Part shown: piece by piece, positions 18,075 to 26,870 of the stretch
Layout of the letters: the number at the start of each line of letters is the position of its first letter
How positions within the stretch are numbered: position 1 is the first letter of the stretch
DNA from: Candidatus Kutchimonas denitrificans
GTDB taxonomy: Bacteria > Gemmatimonadota > Gemmatimonadetes > Palauibacterales > KS3-K002
DNA: 64,000 nt
Direction of reading: 5' to 3'
Assembly: GCA_011774835.1 (NCBI GenBank)
Contig: JAACAK010000113.1
Span: 69,029-133,028 of the forward strand
Program-made: the position numbers and the translations under genes
Notes under the pieces: generated by a model
Databases searched by the model: none
Told to the model about the DNA's origin: nothing
Seen by the model: the letters and a program-made list of their open reading frames with translations, nothing else

Positions 18075-19172
18075 ATGAGCGACATCAAAAAGCGGCTCGG
18101 GGAGGTGTGGGGCTGGCTCGACGATCGCCTGGGGCTGTCAAGCTGGGGCGAGCTTGCACGCAAGAAGGATGTGCCGTTACACAAGCACACCGTCTGGTAC
18201 TATCTGGGCGGCATGACGCTGTTCCTGTTCTTGATTCAGGTCGCCACCGGGATTCTGCTTCTTTTCTACTACCGTCCCAGCGCCGAGGACGCCTACGAGT
18301 CGATCCAGTTCCTGATGGCGGAGGTGGAGTTCGGCTGGCTGATCCGCTCGATCCACGCCTGGGCGGCCAACCTGATGATCTTCACGGCGTTCCTCCACCT
18401 GTTCAGCGTCCTGTTGATGAAGGCGTATCGGGCGCCGCGGGAGATCACCTGGATCTCGGGCTTCATGCTCCTCGCGCTCGCCATGGGGTTCGGGTTCACC
18501 GGCTACCTGCTCCCCTGGAACGAGCTGGCGTACTTCGCCACCCGGGTCGGCACCGAGATCATGGGGGCGGTGCCTCTCGTGGGCAGCTTTTTGGGCCGGG
18601 TGCTCAAGGGCGGCGAGGACGTGTCGGGTGCGACCTTGACGCGCTTCTACGCGATCCACGTCGCGGTGTTGCCGATGATCACCGCGGCTCTGCTGGGCCT
18701 CCATCTCTATCTGGTTCAGAAGCACGGGATGAGTATTCCGCCCGAGGTGGAGCGCCGAGGCGGCGGCCGTCGCTCGATGAGCTTCGCCCCGAATTTCCTG
18801 CTCCGCGATCTGGTCGGCTGGCTCTCGGCGCTGGCGATCATCGCGGTCCTGGCGGCGTATTTCCCCGCCGAGCTGGGGGAGAAGGCGGATCCGTTCGCAC
18901 CGGCGCCGGCCGGAATCAAGCCGGAGTGGTACTTCATGTTCATGTTCCAGACGCTGAAGTACCTGCCGGCTCACATCCTGGGGATCGAAGGGGAGGCGCT
19001 GGGGATCATGGCGTTCATGGTCGGCGGCGCTTTGCTGATGATCGTCCCGTTCCTGGATCGACGTTCGGGCCGGAACCAGCCGAGCCCGTTGTTCACCTGG
19101 ATCGGAGTGGCGATCATCGTCTACATCATAGTGCTCACGATCCTGGGCTACGCGGCGAACCCCACGCAATAG
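18075..19172 (+). CDS. Cytochrome b (b6-type), quinol-oxidising subunit
   Basis: A 365-residue cytochrome b with the b6 part and the subunit-IV-like part in one chain. The heme ligands are in [16 protein letters not shown] and [17 protein letters not shown]; the second pair has 14 residues between the histidines, as in b6f-type proteins. The Qo signature PEWY is present at residues 283-286 ([16 protein letters not shown]). It follows the Rieske gene by 3 bp and completes operon A. Together with the Rieske protein it should form a proton-translocating (mena)quinol oxidoreductase in the cytoplasmic membrane, passing electrons to the multiheme cytochromes of the operon. Confidence 0.95.
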   Translation: MSDIKKRLGEVWGWLDDRLGLSSWGELARKKDVPLHKHTVWYYLGGMTLFLFLIQVATGILLLFYYRPSAEDAYESIQFLMAEVEFGWLIRSIHAWAANLMIFTAFLHLFSVLLMKAYRAPREITWISGFMLLALAMGFGFTGYLLPWNELAYFATRVGTEIMGAVPLVGSFLGRVLKGGEDVSGATLTRFYAIHVAVLPMITAALLGLHLYLVQKHGMSIPPEVERRGGGRRSMSFAPNFLLRDLVGWLSALAIIAVLAAYFPAELGEKADPFAPAPAGIKPEWYFMFMFQTLKYLPAHILGIEGEALGIMAFMVGGALLMIVPFLDRRSGRNQPSPLFTWIGVAIIVYIIVLTILGYAANPTQ

Positions 19173-19199
19173 AGCTCGCGACGATAGACCCGGATGCGA

Positions 19200-19235
19200 A
19201 ACGCCGCCGCGTGGCGCCTGGCCCGCGGCGGCGTT
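19200..19235. terminator. Strong hairpin between convergent operons A and B
   Basis: AACGCCGCCGCG and CGCGGCGGCGTT form a perfect 12-bp stem with a 12-nt loop, exactly between the convergent ends at 19172 and 19260. There is no long U-run on either side, but position and stability fit a bidirectional terminator. Confidence 0.7.
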
Positions 19236-19259
19236 GGCGTGCTGCGCCGTTCCTGTCCT

Positions 19260-20486
19260 CTACCGCAGCGGCACCGCCCCGGTCACCGCACCGCTGTCGT
19301 CTTCCGCCCGTGGCAGCTTCGCTTCTGCCTCCGGCCACGGGGGCAGGATCTTCACCAGCACCCAGAGGATCACGAACGGCAAAATCAGGAGCGCAGCCGC
19401 CGCCAGCAGCCCCTCGACCCCAAAGAGCTCCAGCTTGTACACCGTCAGGCCGCGCAGGCTCTTCGAGAACAGCTGGCCGCCGATCACCACGTTCCAGCGG
19501 ATGCTGAAGATCCCGATCTGCACGAGTATGGCGGAGCCCAGGTAGATCAGCCGCTTCAGCTCGTCCGGTAGCTTCACGGCGCTTCGTTTGCTCAGCGCCG
19601 GTGCGGTGAGCCCCAGGGTGATCATCGGCAACAGCGTGCCGAGCGCGACCTGCAGTACGATCAGGCTGATGAACAGCCGGCTCTCGATCATCTGCGAAAG
19701 GATCTCGATCGACTCCTCGGACTCGTAGAGCCGGTGGATGAAGTCGAGCATCTCGAGGGAGAAGTCCACCACCATCGCGTAGAACAGAAAGGCGGCCAGC
19801 TTGTCGACGCATTTCATGTCGACCGGCTTCCAGCGCAGCATGGCGGAGACCATGTAGATGATCAGAACCAGTGCGATCCCCGAGACGATGGCCGAGAACA
19901 GGAACACGACCGGCATCAGCACGCTGCTCCACCACGGGTTCGCCTTGACCGAGCCGAAGATGAAGCCGACGTAGCCGTGGAGCAGGAAGGCGGACGGGAT
20001 GCCGATGATCGTGATCCAGCGGCCCATGCGCTCGTCGAAGCTCAGCGCCCGCGGCGAGAGGTCCGTGGCTCCCAGGGTGAGTGCATAATGGATCCACCGT
20101 GTCAGGCCTTTCTCCTGACGAGCCCACAGCACGAGGTCCTTGCGGTAGTCGAACCAGATCTCCAGCAGCAGCACCACCATCAGGTACCAGGCGTAGACGA
20201 AGCCGAACATCGCCATCGCCGACTGCCGGTTCGGCGTCAGGAAGATCTCGTACGAGCGGAGCGGGTGGCCGAGGTGAGCCAGGAGCGGCAGGGGCGCCAC
20301 GAGCAGGAACGCGAGCGCCGTGAGCAGGGCCAGCCGGTAGGTGGGCTGGACCTCCTTGACGTTGAACACGCGCTCGAGCGATGCGAGGATGAAGGCGCCC
20401 GCCACGAGACCGGTGACGTACGGATAAACGACGACCAGGATGCTCCAGTGGAGCTCGAACTCGTTGGGGTAGATGTACCCTTGCAT
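19260..20486 (-). CDS. nrfD: NrfD/PsrC-family integral membrane quinone-interacting subunit
   Basis: A 408-residue protein with about ten membrane helices, starting MQGYIYPNEFELHWSILV. The conserved ERVFNV, PLLAHLGHPLR and NPWWSS patches match the NrfD family, whose members exchange electrons with membrane quinones and partner with a four-cluster ferredoxin. Here that partner is the adjacent upstream gene (3 bp away). It is the last gene of operon B. NrfD proteins bind no cofactor themselves. No molybdopterin subunit is present, so this is closer to the Nrf, Qrc or Hmc modules than to polysulfide reductase. Confidence 0.92.
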   Translation of the reverse strand: MQGYIYPNEFELHWSILVVVYPYVTGLVAGAFILASLERVFNVKEVQPTYRLALLTALAFLLVAPLPLLAHLGHPLRSYEIFLTPNRQSAMAMFGFVYAWYLMVVLLLEIWFDYRKDLVLWARQEKGLTRWIHYALTLGATDLSPRALSFDERMGRWITIIGIPSAFLLHGYVGFIFGSVKANPWWSSVLMPVVFLFSAIVSGIALVLIIYMVSAMLRWKPVDMKCVDKLAAFLFYAMVVDFSLEMLDFIHRLYESEESIEILSQMIESRLFISLIVLQVALGTLLPMITLGLTAPALSKRSAVKLPDELKRLIYLGSAILVQIGIFSIRWNVVIGGQLFSKSLRGLTVYKLELFGVEGLLAAAALLILPFVILWVLVKILPPWPEAEAKLPRAEDDSGAVTGAVPLR

Positions 20487-20489
20487 CGG

Positions 20490-21293
20490 CTACCTCACCT
20501 CGCCGTCGAGATTGGCGTAGTAGGCCTTGGGCTCCGTGTTCAGGTGCGGCTTGAGCACCTGGACTTCGTTGAATCGCATGAAGCGGGCTAGCGGCGTGGC
20601 CCGGCGCTCGACTTCGCCGAAGATGCGGGCGCCGGTCGGACAGACCTCGACGCAGGCCGGCACCAATCCCTCGACGATGCGGTGGTAGCAGAACGTGCAC
20701 TTCGCCGCGACGTGCTTTTCCGGGTCCAGCCAGCGGGCGCCGTACGGACAGGCCTGGATGCAGTAGCGGCAGCCGATGCAGTACTCGTCGTCGACCAGCA
20801 CCACGCCGTCCTCGGTCTTGAAGGTGGCGCCGACCGGGCAGACCTGAACGCAGGGCGGGTTGGCGCAGTGGTTGCACAGCTTCGGCACGAAGAAGCTTCT
20901 GCGTATGTCGCCCTCGGCCGTAGTCGGAGGAAATCCCTCCATGCCGCCGTTGGGACTGTCGACCTCGACCTCGCCGTCGGTTCGAATCAGGTAACGCTCG
21001 ACCCAGGTGTTGAAGAAGTAGGGCTCGTCGGGTACGTCGTTCTCGGTCCCGCAGGCGACCACGCACTGACCGCAGCCGATGCACTTGTCGACGTCGATGC
21101 CCATGGCGTAGAAGTGCTCGCTGGGGTCGTAGTCGTCGCCCTCGGACTCCTGCGCATTCAGCAGCGGCACGCGGACGACACCCAGGATGATCGGCGCCAG
21201 AAGGCTGCAAGCCTTGAGAAACTCGCGGCGGTCGACCTCTTGCGTCGGTCGGGTCGATTCTTCTCGCGCCGGGTCGCGCTCGCTCGGGTTCAT
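20490..21293 (-). CDS. Tat-exported ferredoxin with four [4Fe-4S] sites (HybA/NrfC/DmsB-like)
   Basis: A 267-residue protein. The N-terminus has a twin-arginine motif (DRREFLKACSLL) and hydrophobic stretch, so it is exported folded. Four cysteine groups follow: CIGCGQC, CNHCANPPC, CIGCRYC and CTFC, each with its distal Cys (as in VCP and ACP), the usual pattern for four [4Fe-4S] clusters. The ATG at 21293 overlaps the stop of the octaheme gene (ATGA); the track's 90 extra residues belong to that gene in another frame. It should relay electrons between NrfD and the multiheme cytochromes on the periplasmic side. Confidence 0.92.
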   Translation of the reverse strand: MNPSERDPAREESTRPTQEVDRREFLKACSLLAPIILGVVRVPLLNAQESEGDDYDPSEHFYAMGIDVDKCIGCGQCVVACGTENDVPDEPYFFNTWVERYLIRTDGEVEVDSPNGGMEGFPPTTAEGDIRRSFFVPKLCNHCANPPCVQVCPVGATFKTEDGVVLVDDEYCIGCRYCIQACPYGARWLDPEKHVAAKCTFCYHRIVEGLVPACVEVCPTGARIFGEVERRATPLARFMRFNEVQVLKPHLNTEPKAYYANLDGEVR

Positions 21294-22051
21294 GGGGTCT
21301 CCGGGTAGTGTGGGTAGTGACACTGCCAGCACACGTAGCGCGGGTTGTGCAGGCGCAGGTTTATCCTCGGAATGTGCGGCGGGCTGTCGGCATCCCGGGC
21401 ATGACATCCGCCGCAGAAGCTTCGCTCGGTCGGCTTCGTCGGACGGACCAGACGCGGCGTGACCTTGTGCTCCTCGGGCGCCTCGTGACACGTCGTGCAC
21501 TCCAGCCCCGCGTGATGCGAAACCGCCTTCTGGCGAGCGATCTGACCGTGGCAGGCGCTGCACTGGCCGGGGATGACCGGCGGCTCGGGCGCGTGCGGGT
21601 CGTGACAGTTCGAGCAGAAGGACATGGGATTGTGCCGCACCGGATCGATCTGCGGGAAGCCGGTGGGTCGCGAGGGCGAGTACTCATGACACCGCAGGCA
21701 GAACTCTCGCTCGCTGGGAATCGATGGCTTTATCTGAGCCGGATCGGATACGTGCGTCGCCGCCGGGCCGTGACAGGATTCGCAGCCAACCCCCTTATGG
21801 TTGCCCGCCAGCCGTTTCTGCATGATCTGGAAGTGGCAGAGCTGGCATGCCTGCTGACCGGCGTACTTCTTCTCGTGGGCGACGATCGTGTCGAGCGCCG
21901 CGGCCCGATAATGTCCGAGTTGCCCGAACGTGTCCGGAACCAGAAAGTACCGCGCCACGAGAAGTCCGATGATGGCGACGGCGAAGACAGCCACCAGTCG
22001 GGGGACTTGCTGGGGCACGCGGGTGCCCCGGAACGGATCGAATTTCGCCAT
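21290..22051 (-). CDS. Eight-heme cytochrome c with N-terminal membrane anchor
   Basis: A 253-residue protein with one N-terminal helix (LVAVFAVAIIGLLVARYFLV) and eight CXXCH motifs (CQLCH, CESCH, CLRCH, CSNCH, CSACH, CTTCH, CGGCH, CWQCH) in about 170 residues, a dense multiheme arrangement. Numerous extra His residues could be axial ligands. It overlaps the ferredoxin gene by four bases and probably docks with it, as multiheme subunits do in Nrf and Qrc complexes. No Shine-Dalgarno is obvious before 22051, and a strong hairpin lies 27 nt upstream. Confidence 0.88.
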   Translation of the reverse strand: MAKFDPFRGTRVPQQVPRLVAVFAVAIIGLLVARYFLVPDTFGQLGHYRAAALDTIVAHEKKYAGQQACQLCHFQIMQKRLAGNHKGVGCESCHGPAATHVSDPAQIKPSIPSEREFCLRCHEYSPSRPTGFPQIDPVRHNPMSFCSNCHDPHAPEPPVIPGQCSACHGQIARQKAVSHHAGLECTTCHEAPEEHKVTPRLVRPTKPTERSFCGGCHARDADSPPHIPRINLRLHNPRYVCWQCHYPHYPETP

Positions 22052-22325
22052 CGGCGTGACCGGTCTGTGGTGGAACGGCGTCCGCCGGAGGCGGACGCTT
22101 CGACCAGGGTCAGCGGGGCAAGAAGGATGCCATGCGACTCAATCGTATCGCCTTGCTGGGCTTCGAGTTACAGCGTCGGCAGCGTTCGATCGATCGCGCA
22201 GCGATACTCGGCTCGGCGAGTTTCCCCGTTTTGTAGCGAAATGTCCCCGGCATCAGGTCGAGCCCGGGTCCCTGGTCGGAACGATTCTCAGAACTCCCAA
22301 AAAGAGCGAGGGATGGCGGACCGGA
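22052..22325 (-). other. 274-bp gap within operon B with a perfect hairpin
   Basis: The otherwise tightly packed operon B is interrupted here. A perfect 9-bp stem with a 3-nt loop, GCGTCCGCC-GGA-GGCGGACGC (22078-22098), lies 27 nt before the octaheme start codon. There is no U-run. It may separate two transcription units, protect the downstream mRNA after processing, or control translation of the octaheme gene. I see no gene or clear promoter in the rest of the gap. Confidence 0.5.
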
Positions 22326-24347
22326 CTACTCGCCCAGCGCGGGGATGTCCCGATGGCAGAGAACGCAGTTCGCCGGTGCGTTGTGCTCCACCATGTCGGC
22401 GTGGCAAACCAGACAAACCTCCCGGGTCCAGTTCTCGATCCAGGCCGCCCGATCCTGGTGGCAGATGGTGCACCCGTTGTGAGCCATCGGCGGGTGTTTG
22501 TCTCTCACGCCGCCGCGATGGCACGAGAGGCAGGAGTTGTCGGGCTGGTGGTGCAGCGTGTGACACATCTGGCAGCGGTCGGCGCTGACGCTCATGTCGG
22601 GCGACGAGTGGCAGAGTGAACAGTCGAGGCCCGCCTCGCGATGCGGGGTGTGGGGGAAGTCGGCCATGGCGGTGGCCACCGGCCGTGCCGGCGCGCCGGC
22701 GGGTCCCTCGTGACAGGCCGAGCAGTCGGCCTCCGCCGAGCGGTGGTGGCACGCGGTGCAGCTTGCGGTGCCGGTCAGAGTGGTTTCGCCGTGCTGGTCG
22801 AGCGGCGTGTGGCACGCGGTGCACTCGAGCCCGGCGCCCTGGACGTGGGGTGCGTGGTCGAACGAGACGCCGGCGAAGCGTCCCGCCTGGTCGCTGATCC
22901 CCACATGGCACTGCAGACAGACGTTGCGACCCACCGGCGGCCCCAGCGCCACCGCGGGGATGTCGTACGGGAGCTGTCCGGTCTGGACCGCGTCGCGGAC
23001 CAGCTCGAGCGAGGTGCGCAGCAGCTGGTCGGCGTAGGCGATGTTATGAGCACCCTTCCCGCGCTGAACGAAGTCGACGTTCTCGGCGGCGAGCCGGAGG
23101 AGACTGTCGGCGGTGGCGCGACCCGCGACCGGGGCGGAGCCGAGGGTGGCACGGGCCGAGCTGACAACCTGGTCCACCTGCTCTACCTTGCGCTCGATCT
23201 CTCGCTGCCAGGCTGGGAGGATGTTGGCGTAGCGAATTCCGTGACACGACATGCAGGTCGCCTCGCCCGCCTTCATGACCTCCTCGTGTCCGGGGATCTG
23301 TGTCGGGATGGCGTGACAACTCTGGCAGGAGACTCGAGCGAGGAACATGGAGCTCGGCATGTTCTCGGTGCCGTGGCCGCCCATCCCCGAGTACATCTGC
23401 CGCTGCTCATCGTGGACGCGCTGGTGACAGGCGGCGCAGTCCAGCTCGAACGTCTCGGCCAGTGAAACGACGCGATGCAGGATCGGAGTATGGCACTGGG
23501 TGCATTCGACGTTGTGCTCGGCGATGTGCACCCGGTGCACGAAGGTGGTGTTCTCGAATTGGTCGATCCGCTCCGGCTCGTTGTGGCAATTGAAACAACG
23601 TCGCTGTCCCGCCTCGCCCGTACCGCTGGTGACCGATTCGTGGCATCCCACGCACGATACCAGGTTCTCCACGTATTGCGGATGATCGACCACGAAGCCG
23701 GCCGGCGAGCGGAAGCGCGGCGGCGACTTGTGGCAGCCGACGCAGCCGGCGAGCGGCTGGCCGGGGGGCCGGTCCTTGAAGTGGCACAGGTAGCAGGTGA
23801 CCGCGGTGACACGCAGGTGCGCAGCACCGATTGACACCCCTTGGAAGACAAGGGACTCGCTTCCCTGTACGATCTGGGAGTGACAGCTGGTGCAGCGGAG
23901 CCGCTTTCCGCGCCGCAGCTCTCCCAGATGCTGAGAGTGGTCGAAGCGAATGCCCTCGTAGTTGACCTGGCCTTCCAGCTCGCGTTCGGTGTGGCATCCG
24001 GAGCGCAGGCAGGCGGCGTCCTCGATCTCGGCCCACGGCTTCGTCCCGTAGGCGCCGGTGACGTATTTGACGACCTGGTTGGCGGCCTGGAGCTTGCCCA
24101 TCGCCTCGGCCTTGATCCCCGGCGCGTAGTGGCAGCTGATGCACTTCACGTCGTTGTGGGACGACGTTTTCCAGGAATCGTAGTAGGGCTGCATGATATG
24201 ACAGTTAGTACAGAAGCTTGGTTGAGCGCTGTACTCGATGAACCCTACCGTGGTGACGGCGAGCAGGATCACCGCCAGGATAGCGACCTGGATCGTGATC
24301 TTGATCGGGCGCGAGAAACGATCGAGGAAACCGGTCAGGCGCTGCAT
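22326..24347 (-). CDS. Giant NapC/NirT-anchored cytochrome c with 22 heme-binding motifs
   Basis: A 673-residue protein. The N-terminal helix (KITIQVAILAVILLAVTTVGF) is followed by a NapC/NirT-like start (CTNCHIMQPYYDSW, then CISCH), which in relatives takes electrons from quinol. I count 21 CXXCH motifs and one CX4CH (CLRSGCH), for 22 likely hemes. A heme-free helical stretch near residues 370-450 (IERKVEQVDQVVSSAR) divides an N-terminal group of 12 from a C-terminal group of 10. The size recalls HmcA-type heme wires. The gene begins 4 bp after the nine-heme gene and ends before the hairpin gap. It could carry electrons over a long distance toward an external or outer-membrane acceptor. Confidence 0.88.
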   Translation of the reverse strand: MQRLTGFLDRFSRPIKITIQVAILAVILLAVTTVGFIEYSAQPSFCTNCHIMQPYYDSWKTSSHNDVKCISCHYAPGIKAEAMGKLQAANQVVKYVTGAYGTKPWAEIEDAACLRSGCHTERELEGQVNYEGIRFDHSQHLGELRRGKRLRCTSCHSQIVQGSESLVFQGVSIGAAHLRVTAVTCYLCHFKDRPPGQPLAGCVGCHKSPPRFRSPAGFVVDHPQYVENLVSCVGCHESVTSGTGEAGQRRCFNCHNEPERIDQFENTTFVHRVHIAEHNVECTQCHTPILHRVVSLAETFELDCAACHQRVHDEQRQMYSGMGGHGTENMPSSMFLARVSCQSCHAIPTQIPGHEEVMKAGEATCMSCHGIRYANILPAWQREIERKVEQVDQVVSSARATLGSAPVAGRATADSLLRLAAENVDFVQRGKGAHNIAYADQLLRTSLELVRDAVQTGQLPYDIPAVALGPPVGRNVCLQCHVGISDQAGRFAGVSFDHAPHVQGAGLECTACHTPLDQHGETTLTGTASCTACHHRSAEADCSACHEGPAGAPARPVATAMADFPHTPHREAGLDCSLCHSSPDMSVSADRCQMCHTLHHQPDNSCLSCHRGGVRDKHPPMAHNGCTICHQDRAAWIENWTREVCLVCHADMVEHNAPANCVLCHRDIPALGE

Positions 24348-24351
24348 GCCG

Positions 24352-25614
24352 CTACTGCCCCTCTGCCGTGGCGGACCTCTCGGACCCGCGCAGCTTGAAC
24401 CAGGCGAGCACGCCGGCGGAGAGAGCCAGGAACCAGACGGGCACGAGGATCAGCCTGTGCTCCCAGCGGTGCTCGGCCGCGACCTCGGCGGAGGAGCGAA
24501 TGTCGAGCGAGATCGAGGCGACCTCGCGCCGCAGGTCGTCGAGCGCGGTCAGGTCCAGGCTGTGCTGGGTCTGCGAGACCTGCATGAAGGCGGTCAGGGC
24601 GCTCTGGTATCGGAGACGCGCGTCGGACACGTCACGGCCGGCGCTTACGAGCTCGTCGATCGCTTCGGCGGCGCTGCGCAGTTCCTCGGCGGCGCGGGTG
24701 GCCTTCTCCTCGATCTCGATTCCGATGCCAGCGGCCTCGCTGCCCGCCTCGTGGCACTCGGTGCAGGTCTCGGCGATGCGGTCCGGGGGGATGACCTCGG
24801 TTCCATGGTTCGAGTGACAGGCCGTGCAGCCGGACAGCTTGGCGGCGCGGGCAGCGGTGCCGTGGGGGCCGACGTCGAACGCTTCGCGCACCCGCACGTG
24901 GCACTGGCCGCAGACGTTGGCGATCTGGGCGACCGCGGGCGGCAACGCGGAATGTGATCCGTGACAGCCGACGCAGGTCGGTGCGGCGAAGTTGTGCTTT
25001 TCGTAAAGGGCCACGCCGTGCGCGCTCGATCGGTAGGTGTCGAACTGGTCGGTGGGCAGACCATAACCCGCCATGAGCGACTCGTCCTCGTGACAGGTGG
25101 CGCAGGTGCCCGCGATGTTGGTCGGGTAGACGTTGCTGCGAGCGTCGGTCGGCCGCAGGATCGTATGCGCGTCGTGGCAGTCGGTGCAGGTGGGCGCGTT
25201 CAGGTCGCCGCGATCGAGGAGCAGCATGCCATGCCGGCTCGTCCGATATTCGGCCAGCTCGCCGGCCGGCAGCCCGTACTGGCGCATCTGGTCGGGATCG
25301 GCATGGCAGTCGGTGCAAAGCTCGACCGTCTGCAGCTTGTCGGGCGAGCCGATGTAGTCGACTGCCCTGTGGGCGCTCTCCACCTCGAAGCCCCGCGGGT
25401 CACCGCCGTGGCAATCCTCGCAATGGATGCCGCGATCGGAATGGACACCGAGCCGGAAGGCGCGGCGCTTGTCGATGTGGCAGACGACGCAGCTGTAGTC
25501 CCGCTCGATCTCTAACTCACGCTGCTGCGCGTCGGTGGTCTGCGCCGTTACCCACCGGGGGTTGGCGCCGGCCATCAGCAGCAGGCCGGGGATCAGGGTC
25601 AACTTGAAGTTCAA
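24352..25614 (-). CDS. Nine-heme membrane-anchored cytochrome c (operon B copy)
   Basis: A 420-residue protein with a signal peptide (LTLIPGLLLMAGANPRWVTAQ), nine CXXCH motifs (CVVCH, CEDCH, CTDCH, CTDCH, CATCH, CVGCH, CGQCH, CTACH, CTECH), a helical segment and a C-terminal helix (LILVPVWFLALSAGVLAWF). It is a paralogue of the product of 16312-17619, sharing blocks such as the YGLPTDQ/YPIPTDQ region and the order of hemes. The TTG at 25614 overlaps the cytochrome b stop (TTGA) and gives a clean signal peptide; the track's extra 97 residues read the cytochrome b gene in the wrong frame. Confidence 0.85.
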   Translation of the reverse strand: MNFKLTLIPGLLLMAGANPRWVTAQTTDAQQRELEIERDYSCVVCHIDKRRAFRLGVHSDRGIHCEDCHGGDPRGFEVESAHRAVDYIGSPDKLQTVELCTDCHADPDQMRQYGLPAGELAEYRTSRHGMLLLDRGDLNAPTCTDCHDAHTILRPTDARSNVYPTNIAGTCATCHEDESLMAGYGLPTDQFDTYRSSAHGVALYEKHNFAAPTCVGCHGSHSALPPAVAQIANVCGQCHVRVREAFDVGPHGTAARAAKLSGCTACHSNHGTEVIPPDRIAETCTECHEAGSEAAGIGIEIEEKATRAAEELRSAAEAIDELVSAGRDVSDARLRYQSALTAFMQVSQTQHSLDLTALDDLRREVASISLDIRSSAEVAAEHRWEHRLILVPVWFLALSAGVLAWFKLRGSERSATAEGQ

Positions 25615-26870
25615 GGCCCGCCCTCTCCTTCGTCGCCTTGCGGCGCGTCCTCGGTTTCCGGTGGGGCGGCCGGTCCCGGCTCCTCTGTGACCGACTCGAT
25701 CCCGCTCCCGGGGCGCAGCTGAGTGCCGGGTGGAAGCGACCGCAGTTGTCTCCCCGCCAGCCAGGCGATCAGGAATCCGCCGAAGAAGACGACGCCGAGG
25801 ATCAGGATCACCGGCCGGCGTTTTAGGCGCCGCTCCGGCCGTCGATCGAAGAGCGGCAGCAGCGCCATGCTGAGTCCCAACACTGTGAAGATCGTGAATC
25901 CCCATACCCCCAGATATCGGATTAGTGCCAGGGATACGTCGACCACGATCCAGGTCGAGACCAGCTCCTCGGGCAGCATGAACGGGTCGGCCCGGTCGCC
26001 GGTGGGGCGCGGGAAGAGCGCCGCCAGGCTGATCGCCACGGCGAGCACGAGCACGCCGACGATGAACGATCGCAGCAGGTGGGTGGGGTAGAACCGGACC
26101 CCGTCACCGGCCGTGGGAGGGCCGTCGGTGGGCGGTGCGATCCCGTGCCGGCGCACCAGGGAGAAGTGGAACAGCAGCAGGGCCAGCGCCATCCACGGAA
26201 GTATGATCACGTGCACCGCGAAAAACCGGCTCAAGGTGGCGCCGGAGACGTTGACGTCGCCGCGCAGCACGTCGGCAACGATGGCGAGAATCGGGATCCG
26301 CGACACCACGTCGAGCACTTCGGTCACGGTCCAGTAAGCCCACTGGTCCCAGGGGAGCAGGTAACCCGTTGCGCCGAAAGCGAGTACGACCAGGAGCAGC
26401 AGCAAACCGACAAGCCAGTTGGTCTCGCGGGGGGGCTTGTAAGTACCGGTGAAGAAGACCCGGGCCATGTGCGCGAGGAGCGCCACGACGATCAGGTTCG
26501 CCGACCAGACGTGGAGGTCACGAACCAGCCAGCCCATCGGCACGTCGGTAACGATGTACTGGATGCTCGGGTAGGCCTCCTGGACCGAAGGCCGGTAATA
26601 GAAGGACAGCAGGACCCCGGTGACGATCAGGACGATGAAGAGCAGGTAGGTGATGCCCCCCAGCGCGTGGCGCCAGCCCACGTACGACGGCAACCGCCGG
26701 GCCAGAGACTTCCGCAGCGACTGGTCGATCGGCAGGCGGCGATCGATCGGTCCGTAGATGAGTCCGAGGAACCGGGCGATGCCCAGCAGCCCGGGGTCGG
26801 TGCTGGCTTTGATGTCTTCCCAGAGCTGGGTCAACCAGCTGAATCGCGGCTTCTTCCTGGAGTCTCTCAC
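25611..26870 (-). CDS. Cytochrome b lacking the Qo-site PEWY motif (operon B)
   Basis: A 419-residue b6-type cytochrome b. The heme-b ligands are intact in LHVWSANLIVVALLAH and VHVIILPWMALALLLFH, with the same spacing as the operon A protein. Where that protein has KPEWYFMF, this one has VSTWIVVD (around residues 304-311), anchored on both sides by conserved ADPF and YL; no PEWY can be restored by a small shift. The C-terminus is extended and Pro/Glu-rich. It overlaps the Rieske-like gene (ATGA) and the nine-heme gene (TTGA). The b hemes may still conduct electrons across the membrane or serve the Qi side, but ordinary bifurcated quinol oxidation looks impossible. Confidence 0.9.
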   Translation of the reverse strand: MRDSRKKPRFSWLTQLWEDIKASTDPGLLGIARFLGLIYGPIDRRLPIDQSLRKSLARRLPSYVGWRHALGGITYLLFIVLIVTGVLLSFYYRPSVQEAYPSIQYIVTDVPMGWLVRDLHVWSANLIVVALLAHMARVFFTGTYKPPRETNWLVGLLLLLVVLAFGATGYLLPWDQWAYWTVTEVLDVVSRIPILAIVADVLRGDVNVSGATLSRFFAVHVIILPWMALALLLFHFSLVRRHGIAPPTDGPPTAGDGVRFYPTHLLRSFIVGVLVLAVAISLAALFPRPTGDRADPFMLPEELVSTWIVVDVSLALIRYLGVWGFTIFTVLGLSMALLPLFDRRPERRLKRRPVILILGVVFFGGFLIAWLAGRQLRSLPPGTQLRPGSGIESVTEEPGPAAPPETEDAPQGDEGEGGP

